This document shows, piece after piece, positions 51,890 to 60,962 of a stretch of 64,000 bases of DNA. Position numbers and translations under genes: made by a program. Location of the stretch: assembly GCF_900167025.1 (NCBI RefSeq), contig NZ_FUXC01000004.1:124001-188000 (forward strand), in the 5' to 3' direction. Position 1 is the stretch's first letter, and every line of letters starts with the position of its first letter. The notes under the pieces are model-generated. The model searched no databases. It saw only the letters and a program-made list of their open reading frames with translations, and was not told the DNA's origin. This DNA is from Treponema berlinense. GTDB lineage: Bacteria > Spirochaetota > Spirochaetia > Treponematales > Treponemataceae.

Positions 51890-52375
51890 ATGAAAAAAAC
51901 AAACGCAATGAGAATCCTTGACGGTCTCAAAATCAAATACGAAACCTTAAGTTACGAAGACGACGGCGAACACGAGCTCAGCCGCGGAGCTGCCGAAAAT
52001 ATCGCGGCAAAACTCGGAATAAATCCAGCCGCCTGTTTTAAGACAATCGTAATGCGAAACGAATCCAAGCAAATTTTCGTTTTTTGCCAGAGCGCAATTC
52101 ACGAAATCAACCTGAAAAAAGCCCGCAACGCATCCGCCTCAAAAGAAATCAATCCTGTCAAACCCGACGAGCTTCTCGCTTTGACAGGCTACATCCGCGG
52201 AGGCTGTTCACCTCTTGGCATGAAAAAAAAGTTTCCGACCTTTATCGACCAGACTGCCCTTGATTTTGAAAAAATCTACATAAGCGCCGGAGTCCGCGGA
52301 CAGCAAATTGTAATTTCGCCAGCCGATTTACTAAAAGCCACAGACGCCCAGAGCGTAGATTTGGTTCTCGAATAA
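51890..52375 (+). CDS. ybaK: YbaK/EbsC-type aminoacyl-tRNA deacylase
   Basis: 161 residues. It clears Cys-tRNA(Pro) and related mischarged tRNAs. ACFKTIVMRN carries the conserved Lys, and LTGYIRGGCSPLGMKKKFPTF is the GxxSPxG signature. EIYISAG-type and GVRGQQIVISPADLL endings fit the family. It is transcribed alone, divergent from the CobW gene, with a -10 box 7 bases before the start codon. It is convergent with the adenylate cyclase across element D copy 3. Confidence 0.9.
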   Translation: MKKTNAMRILDGLKIKYETLSYEDDGEHELSRGAAENIAAKLGINPAACFKTIVMRNESKQIFVFCQSAIHEINLKKARNASASKEINPVKPDELLALTGYIRGGCSPLGMKKKFPTFIDQTALDFEKIYISAGVRGQQIVISPADLLKATDAQSVDLVLE

Positions 52376-52386
52376 TTTTTAAATTT

Positions 52387-52540
52387 GGACGGCAGGCCGC
52401 CTTTTAGCAGCAATTCTTGCACAAAAACGCTTCTGCCCCAAAAAACCGGCTGCTCCGGGTTCCGCATCCGCTCCATTTCTGGACAAGCTGCGCAAAAGCC
52501 CAGTTTGTCCAGAAACAAAAGCCCTCCGCATCCGGCGTAA
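52387..52540 (-). repeat. Dispersed element D, copy 3
   Basis: Read on the minus strand it gives TTACGCCGGATGCGGAGGGC, a hairpin TTTCTGGACAA...TTGTCCAGAAA, GCGGAACCCGGAGCAGCCGG and TGCCGTCC. Constant parts match copies 1, 2 and 4; the hairpin does not. Confidence 0.8.
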
Positions 52541-52544
52541 GCTG

Positions 52545-55379
52545 CTATTTTGAAGTCATATTAACAATTCCGTCCCAGTTTTCGCTCAGTCCGTTCTCAA
52601 GATATTCTTTACAGCGCTGGGCATAAACCAAAGGAGTTTCATCTTCTGGAACAAGTTTATTTGCCTTTATAAAAAGTTTTCCTGCCTTTACAAAGTCTTT
52701 TTTAAGATAGAGTTCCATTGCACTCTTAAAAATCTCTGCCGCTTCAAGGACATTTTCAGGAAGTTCTTCCCTAAAGCCCAAAATATTCCAAAGCTGAACA
52801 GGTTCCGCCCTGCCGACAACGCGTACTCTATCGAGTTTTCTCGCAAGAATTTTGTCAAAATTTTCGCCGGAATTTGCTTCGTTCCAGGTTGCGTCGCTGC
52901 ACAAAATCCAGGATTTATACGCTTTATTTACACCTTCAAGACGGCTTGCAAGGTTTACGGCATCGCCCATTATCGTGTAATTCATTTTTGCACTTGTTCC
53001 CATGTTGCCGACAACCATTTCTCCGCTGTTTATACCGATTCTGGTTTCCAATGCCATAGGAATTGTTCCGTCTGCCAAAGCGCGAGTGTTAAAAAGAAGC
53101 TCTTCCTGCTTCATTCTAATTGCAGAAACACAAGCGCTCCAGGCAGGGTTCTTTAAATCAATCGGAGCGCCAAAAAAACTTACGATCGAATCGCCGATAT
53201 ATTTGTCGATTGTTCCCTGCTCCGCAAGAATTCTGTCCGACATGCTTCCAAGATATTCATTCAAAATGCTTACAAGTTTTGTAGGCGTTACAAGTTCGGA
53301 AAAAGCCGAGAATGACTTTATGTCAGAAAACAACGCTGTAATTCTCTTTTCGTCGCCACCGAGTTTTAATTTTGAAGGATCTTTTACAATTTCTTCAACA
53401 ACCGCAGGCGCAAGATAAGTCGAAAAAGCATTTCTGAGCACGACTTTGTCTTTTTCTGCCATAACAAAATGCAGGACAACGACAAGCAGATAAGAAAAAC
53501 CTGTCACAACCACAGGCGCAACAACTGGAACATAAAGTCCAAAAAATCTCATCAATCCAAACGGCAAGCCGACAGAAACTATTACGGTAAAAATTCCAAA
53601 CATATTCTGAACCCAGACTTTTTTTCCGCCGGTGTAAATAACTGACAAAAATGCAAGAAGAGAAGCTATGGCAAACCCCAAAAGCCAGTGAATTTCCCGG
53701 ACAAAATTCTGGTTCATAATCGTGTTGTAAACATTTGCGTGAGTTCCAACATTCGGATAAGCGCGATTAAACGGCGTTGTTCCTAAATCTGTCGTAGAGC
53801 TTGCAGTATTTCCGACAATACAAAATGAACCTTCATAGGCTTTTTTCTTTTGGTTAAAAGTTCCGAGATAGAGTTCGTCTTCATGCTTCAGAGCTTCGTA
53901 AAAACTTTTAATGTTATCTTTTGTTTCTATATAATTCTGCTCGTCAAGTTCATTCTTCATTTCATCAAGGCGGGAATTTATCTCTTCAAAATAAAAACCA
54001 TCAATAAAATTTCTTACGCGTTCAAAAAAATTTTGCCGCGCAGCAAAATAATCAGTGTATTCTTCTGGCAAAATTCCGCCATCGATTGCACTGCCGTCTT
54101 CCGCAAAACCACGGCATTTTTGCAAAAGAAAACTTTTATACTGTTTTATGGAATTGTAATCGTTTAAAAGTCCGGAAACTTCTTCTTTATAAGCAAGAGG
54201 CTTTCCCTGTGCGTCCCACAAATCGAATCCATCAAAGACTTCCAAAAGAGAAACTATGCTTGATTCCGCTTCGTCCAACTGGTGAAAAAATACAACGCTT
54301 TCATGGCGGAAAGACTCGACAAATTCTTTGTTGAGCCAGTTTACCAGCATTCGCCCGTGAATATCCAGCGGAATTGTAATATTTATCCGTTCTGCTTCGT
54401 TGTCAGGATTCTTTGCATCTATCAATTTTAGAGAAAACGGCTCTCTTATAATTTCTTTCGGGTCAAGTTTTTTTAGAATCGGAGCAAAAGCCAGCTGTCC
54501 GGCATACCCTTCATTCTGACGGCTCAAAAGCTCAACGCGCCTTCTCGTTCCGTCGCTGTCCAAAACAACGTTTGTAAAACCTGCGCCCTTTGCGCTTTTC
54601 ATAAACTGTTCAATTGCTGGAGAAAAACCAAGCTTGTTGTCGCCACCCTGGTCAATCAAATAATACTGATTTCCTTTTAAAATCCGTTGATTTTTGTCCT
54701 GAACATTAAAATAAAGGCATTTTTTGCGGGCATATTCCAGATATTCAGGAGAATATTTTAGATCCAAATCCAAAAGATTGACCGTAAGCCAGGTATCTCC
54801 AAAAAATTGAATCGCCTTTGCAAAAAGTTCATCGTTGTCCTGAAAACTCGACTTCAAGACACTTTCTTTTAGAGAATCAAATTCCGGATTAACCGAATCT
54901 TTAATCGTGTCAGATACAAGATTAATCAAGTCGTTTTTTTCGTACATTCCGCTTACGGCGGCCTCAGCAACCTGGCTTATAAAATCCGAAACATCTTTTT
55001 TTTGAGAATCGATGGCATTTCCAATTTCGACAGAAGCCTGCGGATTTATACCAAGACGGGAAGGAGAAAGATATTCAATATCGAAAACAGCGGTTTTTGC
55101 GCCGAGTTCCTTCATTCTTAAAAGAGCATTTGCAAGAATGTCGCGGCTCCACGGCCATGGACCAAAATCTTCGAGCGACTTATTGTCAATTTCAACAAAA
55201 AGAATTTCCTGCCGGCTTTTAGGTTCTTTTTTAAGCGAAAGCATAAAATCGTAAAGCCTGTAATCAAATTTTTGAAAAAATCCCAAAAACCCAGCACCTG
55301 CGCAAAGCAAGATTACAAGAAAAACCGCAATTTTATCGGCCGACTTTTTTAACAAATTTGTGGAAAATTTATTTCTCAT
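52545..55379 (-). CDS. CHASE2-domain class III adenylate cyclase
   Basis: 944 residues. After one membrane helix (about 15-34) a long extracytoplasmic CHASE2 domain begins (FDYRLYDFMLSLK, VEIDNKSLEDFGPWPWSRDILA). It carries a large insertion and three membrane helices follow at about 620-690. The cyclase domain has both metal Asp residues (ALFSDIKSFS and YIGDSIVSFFGAP) and the adenine-specifying YTIMGDAVNLASRLE. A C-terminal TPR-like tail ends it. ATG 55379 (MRNKFSTN) lies 10 bases after TATACT with no ribosome site, so the leader is very short. It is divergent from the exported-protein/FecR operon. Confidence 0.92.
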   Translation of the reverse strand: MRNKFSTNLLKKSADKIAVFLVILLCAGAGFLGFFQKFDYRLYDFMLSLKKEPKSRQEILFVEIDNKSLEDFGPWPWSRDILANALLRMKELGAKTAVFDIEYLSPSRLGINPQASVEIGNAIDSQKKDVSDFISQVAEAAVSGMYEKNDLINLVSDTIKDSVNPEFDSLKESVLKSSFQDNDELFAKAIQFFGDTWLTVNLLDLDLKYSPEYLEYARKKCLYFNVQDKNQRILKGNQYYLIDQGGDNKLGFSPAIEQFMKSAKGAGFTNVVLDSDGTRRRVELLSRQNEGYAGQLAFAPILKKLDPKEIIREPFSLKLIDAKNPDNEAERINITIPLDIHGRMLVNWLNKEFVESFRHESVVFFHQLDEAESSIVSLLEVFDGFDLWDAQGKPLAYKEEVSGLLNDYNSIKQYKSFLLQKCRGFAEDGSAIDGGILPEEYTDYFAARQNFFERVRNFIDGFYFEEINSRLDEMKNELDEQNYIETKDNIKSFYEALKHEDELYLGTFNQKKKAYEGSFCIVGNTASSTTDLGTTPFNRAYPNVGTHANVYNTIMNQNFVREIHWLLGFAIASLLAFLSVIYTGGKKVWVQNMFGIFTVIVSVGLPFGLMRFFGLYVPVVAPVVVTGFSYLLVVVLHFVMAEKDKVVLRNAFSTYLAPAVVEEIVKDPSKLKLGGDEKRITALFSDIKSFSAFSELVTPTKLVSILNEYLGSMSDRILAEQGTIDKYIGDSIVSFFGAPIDLKNPAWSACVSAIRMKQEELLFNTRALADGTIPMALETRIGINSGEMVVGNMGTSAKMNYTIMGDAVNLASRLEGVNKAYKSWILCSDATWNEANSGENFDKILARKLDRVRVVGRAEPVQLWNILGFREELPENVLEAAEIFKSAMELYLKKDFVKAGKLFIKANKLVPEDETPLVYAQRCKEYLENGLSENWDGIVNMTSK

Positions 55380-55467
55380 TATGACAAAAAGTATAACACA
55401 TGTTATGATTTTATATAGTAAAATTTCAATTTTCGAATCATATAACAACTTCAATCTCGGAGGAAAT

Positions 55468-55905
55468 ATGAAAAAAAGTCTGTTGTTGCTGATTGTAGCG
55501 TTGCTTTCTTTTTCTGCAACTGCCCAGAATTCCGAAAAATTAACAGAACTCATCAACTCAAAAACTGCAACTTACGGTCAGGTAGCGTATCTTTACGGAG
55601 TTTATTCGGAAAAAATCGATGAAAATGCTTCTTATGAAGAATCGTTCGACGTTCTAAAAGAAAATTTTCCATTAAAAAAAGAAATTTCTTCATCATCGCC
55701 TGTCACACTCGCAGAACTTTCTTTTATCTGTGCAAAACTTGCAGATTTGAAAGGCGGAATTTTTTATACGCTTTTTTCAAATCCACATTACGCCTTCAAG
55801 GAACTTCAGGCCAAAGAAATTTTGCCAGAAAACTCGGATCCGTCGCAAAAAGTAAACGGCCGGGACGTAATTGCAATTTTTAACGGTTGCCTTTCGCAAG
55901 AATAA
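55468..55905 (+). CDS. Small exported protein of unknown function
   Basis: 145 residues. The signal peptide KSLLLLIVALLSFSATA is cut after residue 19 or so. The mature part is mostly helical (EKLTELINSKTATYGQVAYLYGVY, SPVTLAELSFICAKLADLKGG). No family recognised, though the repeating EF-hand-free helical units recall spirochaetal periplasmic proteins. GGAGG lies 5 bases before ATG 55468. It is the first gene of a five-gene operon with an outer-membrane protein, a FecR protein and a lipoprotein. Confidence 0.72.
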   Translation: MKKSLLLLIVALLSFSATAQNSEKLTELINSKTATYGQVAYLYGVYSEKIDENASYEESFDVLKENFPLKKEISSSSPVTLAELSFICAKLADLKGGIFYTLFSNPHYAFKELQAKEILPENSDPSQKVNGRDVIAIFNGCLSQE

Positions 55906-55940
55906 AAACTGCAAAAAGACATTTTGTATCGGGAGTAAAT

Positions 55941-57092
55941 ATGAAAAAATCGATTCTTACAGTATCCGCTTTTTTTGTGGCAATCTCGCTTTCTGCCTTT
56001 GATTTTGGCGGAAGCCTTGGAAATATTTCAAAATTTGAAGACACTTTTTCTAACGACGGCCTAAAACTCAATCAAAAAAACTATGCCTCGGTTTGGGGAC
56101 AAGTTCCTTTTCAAGACACAAAAAATTATTTTTTTGTACAGGGACGTTTTCAGCACGAATATGACGCCGACAAAAAAGATTCAATCAACGCTCTAAATCT
56201 TGACAACGCGCAGTTTGTTTTTTATAAACAAAATTTTCTATTCAACGTTGGACGTTTTTATTATTCAGACATTTCTTCCATTATATATAATCAGAGCGGA
56301 GATGGGGCGGAAGTTCAATTTCAACTTCCGGGAATAAAAGCCAGCGCCTACGGTTTTTACACAGGTCTTTTAAATTCCCAGTTTGTCACTCTAAACGACT
56401 TTGACTATATTGCCGACGAAGACAAACTCTACGATTTGTGCGCTAAATATCTTATTGCTGGTTTAAAAGTTGAATTGCCGTCTTTTTTGGGAGAACAGAC
56501 CCTTTCCGCTGAAATTTTAAATGCCTGCCGGCTTGAAGGAAAAAATTACAACAGGCTTTTTGCAGAAGGAAAACTCGAAGGACCAATTTCTGTTTTAAAC
56601 GGTCTTTTTTACGATTTGACGGCAGCTGTCGAATTCTCTAAATACGACGACCAGAAATTCAAGATTGCAAACCTTTCAAAAGCAAGAATTTATTTTTATC
56701 CAGGCGTAAAAGATACGCAACTTTCTTTCAACGCTGTCTACACCACAGGAGAAGAAAAAGACAAAGATTCTTCGATAAACGCTTTTTCTGCAATCACAAG
56801 TTCAACTGCTGTAAATTCAATCGAAGAACCTGAATTTTCCGGAATTTTTAAAACCGGACTTTCCGCTTCGATCAAACCTGTAAAAAATCTTCTTGTTGCG
56901 GCAAACGCAGATGCGGTTTTTAACACAAACAAAAATAAAAACAAATATTCCGGCTTTCAATACAAAGCACTTGCAAACTGGCAGATTTTAAGCGATTTGT
57001 TTGCAGGAGCAGAACTTTCGCAATTCTTCGACAAAGACAACTCTGACAACAACAAAACGTCGATTTCGTTAAAAGCAATTCTTACATTCTAA
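55941..57092 (+). CDS. Outer-membrane beta-barrel protein
   Basis: 383 residues. Signal peptide KSILTVSAFFVAISLSA. The mature chain is built from alternating amphipathic strands (YFFVQGRFQHEYD, FLFNVGRFYYSD, ISLKAILTF) and ends in Phe, the usual mark for outer-membrane insertion. It probably forms a porin-like channel; no named family recognised. GGGAG precedes ATG 55941; the frame is open earlier but overlaps the upstream gene. Confidence 0.75.
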   Translation: MKKSILTVSAFFVAISLSAFDFGGSLGNISKFEDTFSNDGLKLNQKNYASVWGQVPFQDTKNYFFVQGRFQHEYDADKKDSINALNLDNAQFVFYKQNFLFNVGRFYYSDISSIIYNQSGDGAEVQFQLPGIKASAYGFYTGLLNSQFVTLNDFDYIADEDKLYDLCAKYLIAGLKVELPSFLGEQTLSAEILNACRLEGKNYNRLFAEGKLEGPISVLNGLFYDLTAAVEFSKYDDQKFKIANLSKARIYFYPGVKDTQLSFNAVYTTGEEKDKDSSINAFSAITSSTAVNSIEEPEFSGIFKTGLSASIKPVKNLLVAANADAVFNTNKNKNKYSGFQYKALANWQILSDLFAGAELSQFFDKDNSDNNKTSISLKAILTF

Positions 57093-57109
57093 ATTATGGA
57101 GGAAACAAA

Positions 57110-57862
57110 ATGAAAAAAGCAGTAAAAACGTTTGCATTTATTTGTTTAACACTTTTTGGTTCTATTTGTGCTTTTTCTGCCCCATTTGAAGCAACAGTCG
57201 TTTCTGCAAAAGGAAAAACAGAAGTTCAGCGTGCAGGAGTATGGACTGCGCTTACGATAGGAAATTCCGTAAGCCGTGGAGATGTTATTCAGACAGGCTT
57301 TAAGTCGGAACTTATTATTAAAATGAAAAATTCGACAGTAACAGTTTCGCCAATGACCCGAATAACAGTTGAGCAACTTGCCGAAAAAAAGGACAAGGAC
57401 GAAACAAAACTTTTCTTAGACACAGGTTCTCTAAGGTCAAACGTAAAAAAAACAGAAGACCGCAGAATTGGTTTTACCGTTCGCTCACCAGTTGCAACCG
57501 CTTCTGTCCGCGGAACTGAATTCAGCATAAAAAACATTTTCGGCGGAACAGAAATTATCGGTTACGAAGGCGAAACCACAGCCTGGAAATCTGCTCAGCC
57601 ACAGCAGCCGGAAATTGTAACTATAGACGATGACATTGAAATTGACGAAAGCGATTCTGGCTCTGTTTCTGAAGGTCAGTCAGGAGCAGTTATCGTAAGA
57701 AAACACACAAAATCTTCTTATACAGAAAATTCTTCTACTTCACCAAAAGAAAATCTGAAAAAAATGTCGGAAAACATCGGCGAACTGGAAACTTCTGGTC
57801 CAACCAATCAAAATTCACAAAAACGCTCAAATCTTCTTATAAATATTACGATAAAAGAATAA
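57110..57862 (+). CDS. Exported FecR-domain protein
   Basis: 250 residues. The signal peptide ends near residue 24 (SICAFSA). The FecR domain spans about 28-150: VVSAKGKTEVQRAGVWTALTIG, ISRGDVIQTGFKSELIIKM-like strands, and TVRSPVATASVRGTEFSI, the conserved core. The tail is Ser/Gln-rich and disordered. No sigma factor gene is nearby, so this is not a classic FecIR pair; in spirochaetes such FecR proteins occur with CHASE2 cyclases and may pass on envelope signals. GGAGG is the ribosome site. Confidence 0.87.
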   Translation: MKKAVKTFAFICLTLFGSICAFSAPFEATVVSAKGKTEVQRAGVWTALTIGNSVSRGDVIQTGFKSELIIKMKNSTVTVSPMTRITVEQLAEKKDKDETKLFLDTGSLRSNVKKTEDRRIGFTVRSPVATASVRGTEFSIKNIFGGTEIIGYEGETTAWKSAQPQQPEIVTIDDDIEIDESDSGSVSEGQSGAVIVRKHTKSSYTENSSTSPKENLKKMSENIGELETSGPTNQNSQKRSNLLINITIKE

Positions 57863-58696
57863 ATGAAACAGATAAAATTTAAAAAAATCTCAAAGAACGC
57901 ACTTTTTTTAAGCGCGTTCTTTGCTGTTTGTACAGCAGATTTTACAGGTTGCACAAAAGAACAAAAAACACAGCCAGCGGTTACAGAAGAAATTCAAACC
58001 GAAGAACAGAAAACCGCCGTCAAACTAAACAGTCTGGACGAACAGACAAAAGAATATCTTTCAGACAAAACAATTGCCGTAGTTTTGGGACACAGTTACA
58101 ACGATTTGCAAACTGTCGAAAAAATAAGGCAGCTTTTAAACATAAATTACGGCGTCAAAACTGACGAAACAGAAGCTTTAATAACAATCCTGGTTTATCC
58201 GGAAGATTTTTTAGTTGCAGGAAAACCAAGAATCAGTTCAATTTATTCAAAACTTGAAGATAAAAATCTTGCAGGAATAATAACATTTGGCGCTCCAGAA
58301 GGACTTTGCAACGCACTTGCAAGGCTCGAAGACCTTTCGATAAAACGGCAGGAAGAAGGCCAAAACGAAAAAGTTTTAAAACGTTCATATCCGGTTTTTT
58401 CGTTTTTTCAACAGGACGACACTCTCGGTTCTGAGTCGACGGCAGATTTTGTCCTCGACTATACTCCAAAGCAAAATTCGCTCGAAATGGAGCAAACTGC
58501 AAACATTCCAGACTTTGACACAAGTTCAATGCTCTTAAATGCAATCGACGAAATGTTAAAACTTCGCGCGCCGCTTGAAATCAATAAAAATTTAATTCAA
58601 GTTGTGCAAAAAGTTGTCGGGAAACAAAAACAGGTTTCAAATTACACAGATTATGAATCCGGATTAAAATCCGCAAATCATTTTATTTTTAACTGA
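57863..58696 (+). CDS. Lipoprotein with periplasmic-binding-like fold
   Basis: 277 residues. The signal peptide ends in the lipobox-like FTGC at residue 30. The mature part, IAVVLGHSYNDLQTVEKIRQLL, LITILVYPEDFLVAGK and LAGIITFGAPEGL, looks like the alternating strands of a type I periplasmic-binding fold; DUF3798 is a possible family but I am not sure. It starts directly after the FecR stop codon and its TGA overlaps the next ATG by one base, so the genes are tightly coupled. Confidence 0.68.
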   Translation: MKQIKFKKISKNALFLSAFFAVCTADFTGCTKEQKTQPAVTEEIQTEEQKTAVKLNSLDEQTKEYLSDKTIAVVLGHSYNDLQTVEKIRQLLNINYGVKTDETEALITILVYPEDFLVAGKPRISSIYSKLEDKNLAGIITFGAPEGLCNALARLEDLSIKRQEEGQNEKVLKRSYPVFSFFQQDDTLGSESTADFVLDYTPKQNSLEMEQTANIPDFDTSSMLLNAIDEMLKLRAPLEINKNLIQVVQKVVGKQKQVSNYTDYESGLKSANHFIFN

Positions 58697-59283
58697 TGCA
58701 CCTGATTCAAGAAAAAACTAAAAATCTCGCAAACAAAGAATCTGCAAAAATTCTGGTTATTTCTGACAGCCACGGTCAAACCAGAAATTTGCGCTCTGTT
58801 CTGGAAGCTCAAAAAAATACCTGCGATGCACTCGTTTTTACAGGCGACGGAATAATGGATTTAATCACAATCATGGAAGAAGATTTTAATTCTCCTCCAG
58901 AACACAAAATTTTGCCACAAAATATAATTTTTGTCCGCGGAAACGGAGATTCGCCTTATTACAATTTTTTTACAGACAAACCGCAAATTTTACAGATTCC
59001 GGAAGATGCAAGTTTTACGGTTGCACACAAAAAAATTTTTGTGACGCATGGACATTTTTTTGGAGTTTATTATTCAACCCAGGAATTGCTCGACTATCTT
59101 GAAAAAAACAGATTTGACGCAGGACTTTTCGGCCATACGCATGTGCCATTTGCCAGATTTTCAAATGATATTCTGCTTTTAAATCCCGGAAGCATTTCCT
59201 TGCCGAGAAATAATTCGCAAAAAAGCTATGCGGTTTTGACAGTCACAAAAGAAAACATAAAATATGAATTTTTTGAGCTTTGA
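58696..59283 (+). CDS. YfcE/MJ0936-type metallophosphoesterase
   Basis: 195 residues. All five metal motifs are present: VISDSHG (about 20-26), FTGDG, VRGNGD, VTHGHFFGV and GHTHVPF. This matches the small calcineurin-like phosphodiesterase group represented by YfcE. Because it is encoded with a FecR protein and opposite an adenylate cyclase, a role in cyclic nucleotide turnover is conceivable, but the family is broad. Last gene of the operon; it ends 29 bases from a convergent hydrolase gene. Confidence 0.88.
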   Translation: MHLIQEKTKNLANKESAKILVISDSHGQTRNLRSVLEAQKNTCDALVFTGDGIMDLITIMEEDFNSPPEHKILPQNIIFVRGNGDSPYYNFFTDKPQILQIPEDASFTVAHKKIFVTHGHFFGVYYSTQELLDYLEKNRFDAGLFGHTHVPFARFSNDILLLNPGSISLPRNNSQKSYAVLTVTKENIKYEFFEL

Positions 59284-59312
59284 TTTTTTCAATTTTTCTG
59301 AAAAAACAAAGC

Positions 59313-60008
59313 TTAGAAGAAAAACTCGCCCATTTTAAAGCCGCAATAATCGTGTCCAGGATAAACCAAAGTCTTTCCGTCTACGTCCTGCTTTAACTTT
59401 TTGAGGCTCTGCATCATCAAAACCTCGCTTCCGCCAAGGTCCGTCCGTCCATAGCTTCCGTAAAAAACAGTATCGCCACTCAAAAGCAATTTTTCGGATT
59501 CGTTGTAAAGACAGACGCTTCCCATCGTGTGTCCTGGTGTATGAAGAATTTTCCAGTTTTTAAGAGAACTTTTTACTTTTTCAGAAAGTCCGGCGGAAAA
59601 ATGATCCATACAGTCAAAAAGTGTTTTTTTATCTTCCAAAAAACAGTCGGCAGAAGGAAGAGCATTCACCGCGCTCAAAAAATCAGAAAATCCGATTGCA
59701 TCAAGCTCTTCTTTTTGAATTTTAGAAGAGTTTTTCCCTATCATTTGAGAATCGGCATTGTGAATTAAAACAGGAATATCCGGATAGAATTCTTTTAAAA
59801 CAGGAAGTCCGGCAACATGGTCAAAATGACCGTGAGTTAAAACAAGTGCGACCGGCTCTTTTTTGGTTTCTTTTAAATAATCAGAAATTACGGTTTTGTC
59901 TCCGCAATATTCGCAGCAGGCAGGATCTACGATAAAAACCTTATTTTCGCAAAGTTCCACAACCAGAGAATTTACACCGAGCGGACCCGTTCTTAAAATT
60001 TTTACCAT
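59313..60008 (-). CDS. Metallo-beta-lactamase-fold hydrolase (glyoxalase II-like)
   Basis: 231 residues. The metal motif is LTHGHFDHVAG (about 65-75), with further ligands in HTPGHTMGSV and LSGDTVFYGSYGRTDL and the last His in YPGHDY. This is the set of the glyoxalase II-like group; the substrate is unknown. ATG 60008 (MVKILRTGPLG) is used because GAGG lies upstream and the family starts there. Confidence 0.9.
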   Translation of the reverse strand: MVKILRTGPLGVNSLVVELCENKVFIVDPACCEYCGDKTVISDYLKETKKEPVALVLTHGHFDHVAGLPVLKEFYPDIPVLIHNADSQMIGKNSSKIQKEELDAIGFSDFLSAVNALPSADCFLEDKKTLFDCMDHFSAGLSEKVKSSLKNWKILHTPGHTMGSVCLYNESEKLLLSGDTVFYGSYGRTDLGGSEVLMMQSLKKLKQDVDGKTLVYPGHDYCGFKMGEFFF

Positions 60009-60097
60009 AACAAACCTCTGCAAAAAATCAAATTCGCAAAAAAAAGCATTGAGCTTTTAAAAATCAAAATCTTCAAAAACTCAATGCCATTTAAATT

Positions 60098-60922
60098 TTA
60101 CAGATCAGCAGAAGAACTTGAGCGAGGCTTGCGAAGAGCCATGATTTCTTCGTCTGTCATTTCAATTGGTGCTTTTTCCATTTCTTTTGCAAAAGCAGCC
60201 TGCTGAGCAACAGTATCCGAATTTGAAGCTGTAAAGCTGTCAACAATCGGAGCAGACTTGTTTTCTACATTTGGAACTCTTTCGTTGTTAATGTATTCTT
60301 CTGCAGATCCGCTTTCTTTTTCAGAAAATTCAGCGGCATCTTTTTTTTCAGAATAGCTGACTGAAAGCTTGCGGCCACGCCAGTCAAAATCGTTGAGCGC
60401 AGAAATTGCCTTGTCAGCATCTTCCTTGAAAAGTTCAACAAAAGAATAATTTGCAAGAACCTTGATATTTCCAATGCGTTCGCGTTCAATTCCAGCTTCG
60501 TTGATAAAAAGACCAAGAAGATCGCGTGCAAATACGTGACGGTTGCGTCCAATGCTTACAAAAACTGTTGCAGCATTTTCTGGAGCAATTTCTACACGAG
60601 GACTGCGTTCTTTTGGTTCGCTTTCAGTATTTTCCTGACGTTCTTTTCTTTCTTCGTAGCGGTTGCGACGATTTTCTTCACGGCGTTCACGGAAATTTTC
60701 GCGTGTTGCTCTGTTCGGATTAAAGCGATAAATTGCGCCTTTTGAAGCCTGCAAAAGGAAAGCGGCAACATAAGAGCGTCTTGTAAGAGGAACATTTTTC
60801 TTAAAAACTTTTTTAAGTTCTTCGTAATATTCCGGATTTGATTCTACTTTAGAAACTGCGTTTTTTAAAAAAGCAGCTACCTGATCCATGTTGAGTTCAG
60901 TTTCACGTCTGTTAAAAGCCAT
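60098..60922 (-). CDS. Stand-alone DbpA-type RNA-binding protein (no helicase domain)
   Basis: 274 residues. The N-terminal helical part (about 10-75) ends GAIYRFNPNRA, followed by a very basic Arg/Glu linker (RERREENRRNRYEERKER). The domain at about 118-196 (VFVSIGRNRHVFARDLLGLF, IGNIKVLANYSFVELF, WRGRKLSVSYSEK) matches the C-terminal RNA-binding domain that targets DbpA helicases to 23S rRNA. The two RecA helicase domains are missing. It may bind rRNA during assembly or pair with a separate helicase. AGGAG is the ribosome site. Confidence 0.82.
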   Translation of the reverse strand: MAFNRRETELNMDQVAAFLKNAVSKVESNPEYYEELKKVFKKNVPLTRRSYVAAFLLQASKGAIYRFNPNRATRENFRERREENRRNRYEERKERQENTESEPKERSPRVEIAPENAATVFVSIGRNRHVFARDLLGLFINEAGIERERIGNIKVLANYSFVELFKEDADKAISALNDFDWRGRKLSVSYSEKKDAAEFSEKESGSAEEYINNERVPNVENKSAPIVDSFTASNSDTVAQQAAFAKEMEKAPIEMTDEEIMALRKPRSSSSADL

Positions 60923-60962
60923 TTTGATACTCCTAAAAAAAATGCCTTAAATTAAATAGGCT

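Noticed and set aside
57110-57862. FecR-type anti-sigma regulator
   Set aside because: No sigma factor or TonB receptor is nearby, and the protein has a signal peptide rather than the FecR cytoplasmic anti-sigma segment.
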